Assembly (NCBI GenBank): GCA_047495785.1
Contig: JBLDXI010000009.1
Location: 4,402,001-4,466,000, forward strand
Length of the DNA: 64,000 nucleotides
Reading direction: 5' to 3'
From: Lepidodermella squamata
Lineage: Eukaryota; Gastrotricha
The notes under the pieces were generated by a model that worked only from the letters and a program-made list of their open reading frames with translations, did not search any database and was not told the DNA's origin. Positions within the stretch are counted from its first letter, which is position 1. Every line of letters begins with the position of its first letter. Positions 34,748 through 43,805 of this stretch are shown in pieces. The translations under genes were made by a program, and so were the position numbers.

Positions 34748-34954
34748 TCACGATTTATTATGAAATTTTGAAATCATCAGTGATGATATCATAATTTGTC
34801 GAGAATTTTCCAAGCTTATCTGTTGTTCGATCTGATCGCTTCGATACATCTGTATTGCCAACAAGTCGATAGACATATTAGCGATCGATTTTTCTATTGC
34901 TTCGATTTCAATAGCATCCGCTTGATTGCAATTGGCTACTAGAACAAGCGCCAT
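34748..34954 (-). CDS. Short ORF between TATA box and cdc25 exon (uncertain)
   Basis: 68 codons starting MALVLVANCNQADAIE, about 150 bases downstream of a minus-strand TATA box. The frame ends 12 bases before a GTGAGA donor and does not connect to the cdc25 frame. It is acidic and helical in look. It could be an upstream ORF in the cdc25 leader or chance. Confidence 0.2.
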   Translation of the reverse strand: MALVLVANCNQADAIEIEAIEKSIANMSIDLLAIQMYRSDQIEQQISLENSRQIMISSLMISKFHNKS

Positions 34955-35100
34955 AATATATAATATGCGTCATAAAAGTCGCGATAAATAAAATCTGAGA
35001 TGACAAGTTTTTCATCGGTGATTTGCAAAGCTTTATATAGCACCTCATATCAACGCTGTCGCCGTTTACAAGAAATGGCCCTGTAACATAACGTCCCCAA

Positions 35101-35108
35101 CTTTTATA
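35101..35108 (-). promoter_or_regulatory. TATA box, probable cdc25 promoter
   Basis: TATAAAAG on the minus strand within ACTATAAAAGTTGGGG, a near-consensus core promoter about 0.8 kb upstream of the cdc25 catalytic exon and in the same direction. Confidence 0.45.
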
Positions 35109-35882
35109 GTCGGGTCCTTTTTTGTCTTAATAATTGTCTTAATGCGATAATTATTCTATCTAATCGCGAATGTCTTTTTAAATCTATAAATTGCCGCCGT
35201 CCAAAACTAGGAGACATGCTGAAGAATGAGGGCCAATGAGCGATTTCGGTAAGGAAAAGTAAGCTGGTCTCGGCCGGTATCGCTGTTTGGGCCTCAAAGG
35301 ACGTAGCCGAGTCGAAAACCTGTGTGGCGCAGGTTGAATTGTCAACTCTATATTGTGAATTAGGTAGCGTGATCTCGTCTTGGACACCATTGTTAGACGA
35401 GGACACCTTTTCGCTTCTGATCCAACGTTTTTGGCCAAACTTTTTATCAGCAAAAAACTTGTTGTCTTATTTAATGGTTTTAGTTAACTTTTGGGAAAAT
35501 CATGTTTTTCGAAGGTTTTAAAATTTCGTACATTCCAACGGACAAGCGGACAAGATTATTCCTGATTTTCCGGAATATTGTTTTGAGCTGGGTCCTTTTC
35601 TGAATATATGTAATACTTATATAATATTGTACACGTAATATTAATAACATTAATCACATTTAACCGAAGAATTTGATATTTTCCCGAGAAAGTAATACGG
35701 TATTTTCGGTATTTTGCCCGGTTGAACCGAATTTCTCGGATTTTTTATTTCATTGACAAATGTCATGCTTAATAATTTTTCTGACCTAAAAATGCTGACC
35801 TCGCCTCTCATTTTAGACTCTCTACCCCTTATCAAGGACTTCTCTTTTTGTTAGCGCATATTTAGGACGCAATGTATAATTA
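35109..35882. other. Intergenic
   Basis: A minus-strand open frame of about 120 codons (35.10-35.48 kb) has no recognisable motif and lies upstream of the TATA box. 35.68-35.77 kb repeats the CGAATTTCTCGGATTT / ATTGACAAATGT words of 12.4 kb. Confidence 0.4.
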
Positions 35883-36328
35883 CAGTGAAAGTTGTCTAAA
35901 CCGGACTTTCTCTAAACCGGACGTTTTCGGGTGGCTCGATCCAAAAGTGTGGACTTCACATTATAATTTTACTGTCCAAACCGGACTCTCTAGACCGGAC
36001 TGGTGCTATAAACCGGACGGATTTTGAGGTCTGAGTCCGATTTACGCATAAAAAGGGCCAATTTTGTAGGGGATTTGGGGGAAAAGCAGGCGCCTGCCTG
36101 TCATGAAACACCTCGAAAATGTTAAAAAAATTTTAATAGGCCAATCATCCCGGATCTAGCATCTATAGTCTATGTAGTTCAATTATTTATATAGAAAGAT
36201 ATAGCTTAAATGACTTTGAAGTTCGTAAAATGTGAAAAATCCTAGGGTTTATATTTCCCTCTTTCCCATTTCTAAACCGGACCATTTCGACTGGCGCGAC
36301 CCGAGTCCGGTTTAGACAACTTTCACTG
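35883..36328. mobile_element. TA-flanked pogo/Tigger-like MITE
   Basis: Inverted ends begin CAGTGAAAGTTGTCTAAACC and end with the complement, flanked on both sides by TA. Subterminal CTAAACCGGAC words are repeated at least five times. 446 bp, no transposase. The CAGT start and TA target suggest a Tc1/mariner-superfamily (pogo-like) source, by analogy. Confidence 0.8.
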
Positions 36329-36363
36329 TACTATCTCGTTCACTATGTTTCGATTTCATAATA

Positions 36364-36549
36364 CAGGGTGGCCAAAAAATTGTGCAAAAGGCGAATTCGT
36401 TGCGCAACGATTTAATGCTTGATCGATTTTGAGAAATTGAGGAGTTTCATTTTGGCAAAATAATGCTTGAAATTCTTCAACTTCTTAAAACTCCTCATTA
36501 AATTGATACGCATCGAATTCGCCTTCTGCCCAATTTTTTGGCCACCCTG
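36364..36549. mobile_element. TA-flanked mariner-type MITE, 186 bp
   Basis: Ends CAGGGTGGCCAAAAAATTG and its complement, flanked by TA. The interior is itself partly palindromic (GCGAATTCG and AGGAGTTT/AAACTCCT arms). No coding capacity. Confidence 0.8.
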
Positions 36550-36835
36550 TATAATTCATAGTCATAGAGCTTGAAAATCACAGACTTGCAATAATTATCC
36601 TTTATTTTTGTCATAGAACTCTGCATGCAAATGGATATTTAGTCGAAATTATACTGGGTATATAAGTATCATCAAGCAGTTTTTCCAAGGCACGTAGCAA
36701 GAAAACCAAAATCTCCAGGTAATAAATTCTATTTTAAACAGTTTAATTTCTTCAGAAAAACTGTGAAAATTTAGATTTTATTTGTGCCGTGTCTCAAATA
36801 ATTTGGTCACAGTTATAGTATCAACGCTCGTAAAT

Positions 36836-37246
36836 TCATTCTTGATGATGATGGTGATGAAACAGACGGCGAGGTTCGATTTTGGCGCGTTGAACGTACC
36901 GCTTTCGTGGACACTTGCCGCCGCAACACGGACACGCGTGCCGGTCACGCTTCAGTGAACACGCGTTCAATTCTTCACGCTTCAGCGGTTTTCGGCGGCG
37001 ATTTTCAGGCCCATCAGCATCATTTTCCCGACAAGCATCAGGCTGGTTCGAGCTGATGAAGAACTGGTCATTGCTAGCCGGCTGGATTTGTTGTTGTTGT
37101 TGCTGTTTTGGCGTCGTCGGACAGCCGGCGTTTTCGACCGAATGCTGGCGGCATTTGAAGTAGACACGAACCAGTGAACCGCAACGCGAATTTTCGCCCG
37201 AGCTCGTCGGCGTTGTAGGTCGGCTTTCTTCGTTTTGCTCAGCCAT
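36836..37246 (-). CDS. CPxCGGxC/PRxLF family protein, member with KREE linker
   Basis: 136 aa, starting MAEQNEESRPTTPT. It shares the N-terminal half almost word for word with the 6 kb and 24 kb members (GSLVRVYFKCRQHS, ENAGCPTT), then has a distinct linker (CRENDADGPENRRRKPLKREEL), NACSLKRDRHA, CPCCGGKCPRKRYVQ and IEPRRLFHHHHHQE. The extra Cys in CPCC is unusual. Its start fixes the start choice for the two related copies. A possible 5' UTR intron ends AATAAG just before the ATG, though with a weak acceptor. The His-rich end follows RRLF directly. Function unknown. Confidence 0.75.
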   Translation of the reverse strand: MAEQNEESRPTTPTSSGENSRCGSLVRVYFKCRQHSVENAGCPTTPKQQQQQQIQPASNDQFFISSNQPDACRENDADGPENRRRKPLKREELNACSLKRDRHACPCCGGKCPRKRYVQRAKIEPRRLFHHHHHQE

Positions 37247-38317
37247 TGCCCAACTTATTGAAAAACAAAATTACATAAAGGGTCAAAAATGTGTTATAAA
37301 CCTGTCCGAAAATGAAGCTTACATTTCACCCCTGCCTAAAAAGTTCGCTACATTGAATGACAAAATGGAGAGTTGAATAATTTTGGAAGAAATAAAAAAT
37401 AAATGCAATTGAAAGTGAACGAGATTTCGAATGCGGAATTTCAACTGGAAAATGTTGCTAAAATTCGTTAATTCCAGCCACATGCTGAAACTTTGTGTTA
37501 CGAAATAATCATGTCAACATTTTAATTACGGGGATGAGTGAGGGATTGTCTGTAACTAGGTCAAAAAAAGCGCGTAAAAAAAGCTGATGACCCGGTTAAA
37601 TTTCGTGAAAAAAAAATATTTTTGTAATTTTTAACCTCGAAAAATTTATGGCCTGACAAAAATCCGTATGCCGCCATCTTCAACTGAAGGTCAGCCTCGC
37701 CACGCTCCACTGAAGCCTGGGTGATGCGAGCCAGTGATGCGGAAATTTCGCCACATACTTCGTAAAGCTATTATTGCCGGATAATTCTGTCCATTTTCAA
37801 CCCTACGCCATTTTTTCCAAAACTTTGAAAACAAAAGGAATAAAGAGTTTAAAAATCTCGCAGAAAAAGCGCAGAAACTGAATCCAAAAGTGAACTTTCC
37901 AACTTTCAAAATACCGGCAATCACTTTAAATGAAAATCGAAATTACGGTTTATGGCTTGGTCATTGCGGGTAATGGGGGACATAGCCCTCAAAATCAGAC
38001 GCAAATTGTCTGATCCACCACGTAACACAGAAACCGAACAATGGAATGTCCCCAGGTTTTCCCAGGTTTTGTCTTATTTTTGGAATTGAAAAGGACAAAA
38101 ATTGTGCTGGCATTTTTCATTATTTTACGTCGAAGAGAGCATATCATAATACGTAGCGATTCAAAAACCTTTTTACGAAATAATTTTATCATTCAGAATT
38201 TTAGGCAGATTTTTCACTGATATTTTTCCACGTCGTAGTATTTTATATTTTTTAGGTACATTTCACAGCGCTAACAGAGCCTTCTTACAAATATTTATCA
38301 GAAATTATAGCAAAAAT
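37247..38317. other. Intergenic
   Basis: 37.25-37.40 kb resembles the 5' flank of related family members (GTGAAATGTAAGCTT). The remainder is AT-rich without a gene. Confidence 0.45.
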
Positions 38318-38782
38318 TCAATTTTTTGCATTATATTTTCCGCCGGATCCATTGACGTGTTGATTTTCATAAAACAGCCGGCGCGGAACAACCGGCTTGG
38401 CGGCGATTCGCCGGCGCCGCGGGCAGTCGCCGCCGCAGAACGGGCACACGCGCTTCTCGTGGCAGGCTGGGCACGTGTTGTGGCCGCCCGGGTTGCGGTA
38501 CTGGTACGGCTCGTCTCGCTTCACGGCATTTGCTCGGGCCTTGGCGGTGGCGAGGGCGCGCGCCTCGCACGGGTTCTCGCTGAGTGTGAGGCGCCGGGTG
38601 GCGCCGGGCGATGATGAGTCATCACGCGGCGGGTGGCGGCACGTGAAGTGCAGCTTTTCTGCAACGCTGGCTATTCCGTGAAAGATTTTACCGTTAACCG
38701 CCGCGTTCGAACTCGTTGGTGTGCCCATGTTTGTTGAATTCGGGCCATTGCTACCGGATCCTCGCCTTGAGTTATAGGCCAT
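38318..38782 (-). CDS. CPxCGGxC/PRxLF family protein, long GC-rich subgroup copy 2
   Basis: 154 aa, starting MAYNSRRGSGSNGPNST. Order: MGTPTSSNAAVNG; KLHFTCRHPP box; LTLSENPCEARALATAK; VKRDEPYQYRNPGGHN; CPACHEKRVCPFCGGDCPRRRRI; AAKPVVPRRLF; short tail. It is the only copy with a complete C-x2-C-x5-C-x2-C-x3-C array; the 21.7 kb paralogue has Gly for the first of these Cys. The 3' half is GC-rich and closely matches that paralogue 16 kb away, while the N-terminal thirds differ. It is the rightmost family member in the window. Function unknown. Confidence 0.77.
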   Translation of the reverse strand: MAYNSRRGSGSNGPNSTNMGTPTSSNAAVNGKIFHGIASVAEKLHFTCRHPPRDDSSSPGATRRLTLSENPCEARALATAKARANAVKRDEPYQYRNPGGHNTCPACHEKRVCPFCGGDCPRRRRIAAKPVVPRRLFYENQHVNGSGGKYNAKN

Positions 38783-38874
38783 TTTTATTTAGCAACATTT
38801 CAAAAAAATATAATTTGTTTATTAGACACGAGATCAATTATTGTCATCACGCAGCTAAAGGGACATGGAGTAAA

Positions 38875-39633
38875 CATTATAGTCCGGATCTGTCGAGTAG
38901 ATGAATCATAACAAGTTTTTTTTCTACGCTGCAAAAATGTATTGCTATTATTTTTTGTATTGCGTCGTTCGGTCAATCGGTCACTCCGTCAGTTGGTCAT
39001 TTTTTGCAGCCCTGGGTTCGATCGTTCGTGATAGTTCAACGGCTGTTTTTTTACGATTACAGGCCCATACAGTAATAAAACACTATGACCTACTAAGCAC
39101 TTAGGTGGTTAAAACTACAAATGAAAATTTTGCGAGTTGGAAGTATTTCATTTGAGTAGGAAAATTACGATGAGGGAAATGCTCAAAGTATGACGAAATA
39201 TCCGATTGTTTTAGGTTGCATTCACGTTGGTATAAGTCGGATACGCTTCATTTCAACCGGCAATTGTAGATTCCACTGATTTCTGCTCTCAACGCCGTTA
39301 CGGATTCATTAATTATGTGAATCGCCCAATTTTTCCTCACACCATTAAAATGTATCCTCGATAACATCCGTTGATAATTACTTGTGTGCAGTAATATTTT
39401 AAGCACCTAAGTGCTTGGCGGTCATAGTGTTGAGTACGGTATAAGCATGTACTCGTAAAAATGCCAGCCGTTGAACCATCACGAACGATCGAACCCAGGG
39501 CTGCAAAAAATGACCAACTGACGGAGTGACCGATTGACCGAACGACGTAATACATAAAATAATAGCAATAAATTTTGCAGCGTAGAAAAAAACTTGTTAT
39601 GATTCATCTACTCGACAGATCCGGACTATAATG
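38875..39633. mobile_element. Fold-back element with about 230-bp inverted arms
   Basis: The left arm from 38875 (ATTATAGTCCGGATCTGTCG) to about 39110 is repeated inverted from about 39398 to 39633, with a 290-bp unique centre. The arms include CAATCGGTCACTCCGTCAG and CCCTGGGTTCGATCG words. No transposase and no clear target-site duplication. Confidence 0.8.
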
Positions 39634-40204
39634 AAAGAGTAACAAAAAAGGACTCTCTTAGATAAACTTAAGTTGCGTCAATGATTATATTCTAGTTTGG
39701 TGACACGGGAGATTCCCACAAAATTCCCACTCGCCCAACATTTTCGCCCAACCGCGCACTCGCCCAACCAATTCGGACAAAAACGCGTTTTTCGGGCTTC
39801 GTTTTTCGAGGTGAAAATTTTTTTTGACGGGCTTTATGTCAATTAAAGTTAATCGTCGTATTTCTGGCGAGGAATTCTCTACAACGTAGGCCAGAAAATT
39901 GAAAAGGTTGCAATTTGATTGAACGTTGAGTGATATCTAGCAAAACTGCAACCTGTGCACAGTGGGTTTTCCTAAAAGGTTCCTCGCGAGACGAATAATA
40001 GGTAATAAGACAGTATAATATATACGCAACCCTTTATTCACTCAGTAGATAAGCTTATTTTGCCTGGGTTCCTCGCTCATCATCTACTAAGCAATCCAGA
40101 AGGCTACAAGACAGTCACGCCAAGAGCTTATTCAATCAATTCGAGTGCAGGAAAGCCAGATGACGTTAGTGGCTATTGGTGTGATTGCGCCTTTCTCCCA
40201 TCAC
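39634..40204. other. Intergenic; small repeat cluster, then start of duplicated block
   Basis: 39.72-39.80 kb has several CTCGCCCAAC / TTTCGCCCAAC words in the style of the 30 kb clusters. 40.0-40.2 kb is the 3' flank of the secreted-peptide gene, duplicated near 43.2 kb. Confidence 0.45.
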
Positions 40205-40518
40205 TCAGATTCCGAAGGTTCCCATAATACTGCGAAATATTGACTTTCCAACCTTGCCCGAATCTGACCCTTGCCCAGCCAGATCAAAAATTGACGAGCC
40301 GGCTTTATTGGCTTTAGTGCTTGTCTTTTTGCCAATAGATTCAGATATTATTTTGGTTGTCGTGGTTGGTTTGGTGGTTGTAGCTGCCTTTTTGGTTGTC
40401 GCGGCTTTACAGCTTACAGCTACAGCAGCCTGTTTCGCGAAACATATTTGAGGAGGCTGCATTTATACGCGTCATCGAAACTTACCACTACTAAGATGGT
40501 TAGCAGGAGCTTGTTCAT
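40205..40518 (-). CDS. Small secreted Thr/Lys-rich peptide, copy 1
   Basis: Two exons: 40486-40518 and 40205-40429 with a 56-nt GT-AG intron, giving 85 aa. The spliced start MNKLLLTILVV-AAVAVSCKA is a textbook signal peptide. The mature part is rich in Thr and Lys (TTKKAATTTKPTTTTK), a mucin-like O-glycosylation candidate, and ends in a conserved GKVGKSIFRSIMGTFG amphipathic-looking segment. A nearer acceptor would give a 29-nt intron in the same frame; I reject it because the longer one matches local intron sizes and perfects the signal peptide. A TATA-like CATAAATA box lies 76 bases before the ATG, as in copy 2. Function unknown; the short cationic C-terminal helix would be in keeping with a host-defence or matrix peptide (inference). 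Confidence 0.72.
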
Positions 40519-40593
40519 TATTAGAGCTGGAAAAGACTTGTTGGATGAATTAAACGATTGTTGAAAAGTGAATTTTTCGGTGGTTGCTGCGGG

Positions 40594-40600
40594 TATTTAT
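40594..40600 (-). promoter_or_regulatory. TATA-like box of secreted peptide copy 1
   Basis: ATAAATA on the minus strand, preceded by GTGCCC; identical and at the same distance in copy 2. Confidence 0.5.
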
Positions 40601-41385
40601 GGGCACCTACCATCGGAGGGTGGGCATCTGGCATCTGATCTAACAAAGATCCAAGAGAAAAACACGTGAAACCGAGCGCCAGGGCTTGAATTTATCTAAC
40701 GGAAAGATGATTCGAGGCATTTTGACGCAATGATGGCGCCGCTATAGCAAAAAGATGAAAACATAGGATAACAACAGCATTATAAGTCTAAGTCAATAGA
40801 TAAGGAGTTTTTACCTTTGTCAAAGCGCTCATTTTTGACAATTTTTATGATGTGTTCGTCTTTTAACCATAGTTCAAAGTCCATTTTTACCCAAAGAAGT
40901 GCAAATACAGGTCGCTTACTAACGATATTTCACTAACAGTTATCGTTATCAAAGTTATAGTTACGAGCAAGTTAAAAGAGGTGCCCGCGAAAGTTGGTTA
41001 AGCCGCTGCTCAAAAGCCGGCATAATCGAGAACGTCCGTGCTTCTTCTTGGTCTTCCTCCAGCCGAAGGCCCTTCAAAGGCCTTCTCAACAGATTACCCG
41101 ACGGCTACTTTGAAGAGCCGCCACTTCCCCACACGGAGAATATTGACTTTATCTCGATATCCTTCAGCTTGTCCTGTGCCGATTTTGTGAGCACCCTTTA
41201 AGACGAGCCACTGCCCATCGAAGAAGCGCTTACCATTATCAGACGTCGATCAGGGCATCGATTGTCAATTATAAACGAGTTTCCATCCGGCTTCCTGCGC
41301 ATTCTTAGTCTTTATTTTATGAGATTCATGGATCGCAAACAAAGTTGATATCATGGTCTCTTCTAAAGGTAAAAGTATGCAAAAG
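40601..41385. other. Duplicated spacer upstream of secreted peptide copy 1
   Basis: Homologous to about 43.8-44.4 kb, with shared words such as GGTTAAGCCGCTGCTCAAA and TTTCCACACGGAGAAT-like text. No gene. Confidence 0.55.
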
Positions 41386-42657
41386 TCATCCTTTGAATTC
41401 ATGCATCGATATGACAGAAATTGATTTGTGTCGAGGAGCGGCCCATTTGCCGCTGGTTCGGCTAATTTCCTCTGGAAGGAACCTCACCGTACGAGTGATA
41501 TTGCTAACGCTCGTTGTTCGGCTGTCCAGCTGCTGATCAACGTCCTCGATATCTTCACCATCCTCAACTTGGCCTGAATTCAAGATCATTTCGCAGCAAA
41601 ATACATCGGAAATCGACGCGAAAAACTGTTCGATAAGATTTCGGTAGATTTCTAGCAGAGCGCTCGCGAAAAATACGCCGAAAAATAGCCAGAAAACCAC
41701 AAAGAGTCGATACAGGACGAATTCCTCTTCTTCGCTGTAATTTGATCCGCGATTCATAGTCGCGATTTTGTCTCCAAATCCTGGGGAAACATTTTCAGGG
41801 CAACTCTTTCATTTTTTCGTTAATTTTTTACCTATTTTACTCAAGCTGATAAAGCTGTAGTAAAGAGAGTCTTCATAACCCCAATTTTCCATATATGAAA
41901 AGAGCCCAGAAGGAGCGAACAGGAACAGCGCATAACCCAAAGCGAAAATGCCAACAGAGACCCAATTGAAAGGAAGTCGATTGATGCTACAAATCTTAGT
42001 AGTAAAATGTATCAATCCAAGGCGTAAATGTTCGATGGTAATTAGGAACAAGGGAAATCCTAGCATGGCGTAAATCACACTAACAACTTTCCCAGGCTCA
42101 GTTTCAGGACATAGACTACCATATCCTATAGTTGAGACTAATGTCAAACTGTAGAGTAAAGACCCGGTCAAATCCCATCTCGGGGTTCTACCCATAATTT
42201 CCCAATTAATCTTAACCTCATCAGATAGGAATTGTAATACAAAGGCACCCATTTGGTCCTGAGCGCAATTTTTTCGAATGAAATGCAGTACGGCTTTCGA
42301 TGCATTTAAGGGGTCTACAAAAAGTCCGATCACCGTCACTCCGTCAAGATTAGAGTCCAGTCGCTCCGAGCTAATCAATCGCCACCATTTGTTATTGAGA
42401 GGTTTTAGGAGTAAGGATAGACTTTCGACGTTTTGAGGCGCTTGTCTGACGAGGCTTTGCTCGGCTTTAGTGCGCTGCAGTGCTCGTAGCGCTGAGGCGT
42501 AGTCCCTTCGAGCCTTGGCGACGGCCTTTTCTTCATTGGGTGATTCGATTGCGTTGAAAATGAACATTCCAATAAGGAGATAAACTGCGAGAGCTAGAAT
42601 GGCTATGCACCGGTAGTGTAAGCAACATGCTGAGGTTGAAGTCTGGCAACACGGCAT
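41386..42657 (-). CDS. Two-pore-domain potassium channel with atypical second filter
   Basis: Two exons (41832-42657, 41386-41780; intron 51 nt), 406 aa from MPCCQTS; an in-frame Met at 42723 is possible. Order: TM1 (about residues 15-35); a long extracellular cap; pore 1 with STIGYG; TM2/TM3; pore 2; TM4; a cytosolic tail. K2P channels are dimers giving background K+ conductance. Pore 2 reads SLSKIGFGD: Lys replaces the filter Thr that is all but invariant in K+ channels. The intron splits the first Gly codon of this GFG. Either conduction is lost or altered, or the protein is a regulatory subunit; sequence alone cannot say. It lies in tandem with two other K2P genes on the same strand. Confidence 0.9.
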
Positions 42658-42891
42658 TTTCACGAAAAAATTGTTTGAAAATTTGCAAAGGTGCAAGTTC
42701 AATAAAAGAATACTGTACTGCAAGACTGGACCGGAAATCGGTTGGCGGAAATTATGTCCCAGGCTGGTCTCGATATTACAAGGCGAACAGGAAGGTAGGT
42801 AAATAGGACTAAATGCCTACTTTTCCGGTGCTTGTTCCTCAATTCAAAGAGAGCTGAAAATGGGAAATATTACATCATCTGGTGTAAAAAA

Positions 42892-42950
42892 GCGCTGCCA
42901 GGATTTGAACCTACACGCGCGGAGACCGCATCTGATTTCTAGTCGGACCC
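42892..42950 (-). pseudogene. tRNA-Ser(AGA) remnant with T-run
   Basis: On the minus strand: anticodon arm with CTAGAAA (anticodon AGA at 42938-42940), long variable arm GCGGTCTCCGC, T-arm GGTTCAAATCC and a T6 run just after. The D-arm and 5' acceptor strand are absent, and the anticodon stem has a mismatch. A truncated tRNA, or the head of a tRNA-derived SINE. Confidence 0.65.
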
Positions 42951-43374
42951 CTTTTCCCGCTATTTGCAATATTTTTTTGAAATATACATCAATCCTTCAG
43001 AGGAATACACTTAAATGGGAAGTTGAGAAATAATAACAAAGAAACAATTTTAGATTTCGTTTGCACGAGCACCTTCAAGAAAAATCCCGCGCAATCCTTT
43101 ATTTAATGAAACACGCCTAATATTTTTTTAAGTTGACAGGTCGTAAGCCTTGTGATGATGTCTGATACCAAATGCTAAATGTCGAAAGGCAACGAAAGGC
43201 GTAAGTAAAGAGTATGAGAATGAGTATGCGCTATTCAGAAAAGTTAACATCCTCGCTCATCCAGAAGGCTATAAGAGAGTGACAACAAAAGCTTATTAGA
43301 ATAATTTGAGTTCAGGGGAACCAGATAACTTGATTAGCTATTGGTGTGGTTGGGCCTTCAACTCGTCCTCTTGC
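42951..43374. other. Intergenic, 3' flank of secreted peptide copy 2
   Basis: Shares sequence with 40.0-40.2 kb (CATCCAGAAGGCTA-type words). No gene. Confidence 0.5.
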
Positions 43375-43723
43375 TCACCCGCCGAAGATGCCAAAAACGC
43401 TCTCAAATATTCCCTTTCCAACCTTGCTCGATTCTGACCCTTGGCCAGCCTGGCTGGTTTTATTGCCATTTGTGCTTGGCTTTTTGCCAATGCCAATAGA
43501 GCGAAATGTTGTTGTGGTTGCTTTGGTTGTTGTGGTTGGTGCTTTGGTTGTCGCGATTGATTTTTTGGTGGTAGCGGCTCCGCGAGCTGCCTCCATGTTT
43601 ATAGCTTGAGTCGCCAATACAGCTACAGCACCCTGTTTCGCAAAACACATTTGAGGAGGCTGCTTCAAAAGCATTATCGTAATAACTTACCACTACGAAG
43701 ATGGTTAGCAGGAGCTTGTTCAT
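43375..43723 (-). CDS. Small secreted Thr/Lys-rich peptide, copy 2
   Basis: Exons 43691-43723 and 43375-43632, 58-nt intron, 96 aa. The signal peptide MNKLLLTIFVV-GAVAVLATQA is followed by a Thr/Lys-rich stretch (ATTKKSIATTKAPTTTTK) and the C-terminal SSKVGKGIFESVFGIFGG. Relative to copy 1, the mature N-terminus is about ten residues longer. The second exon keeps frame despite indels, and the promoter, first exon and intron position are shared, so both copies appear functional. It sits between two K2P genes as part of a duplicated K2P-plus-peptide unit. Function unknown. Confidence 0.72.
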
Positions 43724-43798
43724 TTTTAGAGCTGGAAATGACTGATTAGATGAATTGAACGATTGTTGAAAAGTGAATTTTTCGCTGGTTGCTGCAGG

Positions 43799-43805
43799 TA
43801 TTTAT
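43799..43805 (-). promoter_or_regulatory. TATA-like box of secreted peptide copy 2
   Basis: ATAAATA on the minus strand, 76 bases before the ATG, in a stretch shared with copy 1. Confidence 0.5.

Noticed and set aside
35104-35478. Minus-strand ORF of about 120 codons upstream of cdc25
   Set aside because: It lies upstream of the best TATA box, lacks a usable donor at its end and shows no recognisable motif; not counted as a gene.
38357-38681. GC-rich plus-strand ORFs opposite the 38.3 kb family gene, and similar ones at 21.9 kb
   Set aside because: Frames opened by high GC on the antisense strand; no motif and no start context.
10035-38782. Homology of the small family to Nanos zinc fingers
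   Set aside because: Only CPxL-x-CPxCG is similar. The Nanos CCHC spacing, the TGDxAH segment and the first finger are missing.
40430-40458. A 29-nt intron in the secreted peptide gene
   Set aside because: A 56-nt alternative ending CGAAACAG keeps the same frame, matches local intron sizes and yields a better signal peptide; copy 2 behaves the same way.
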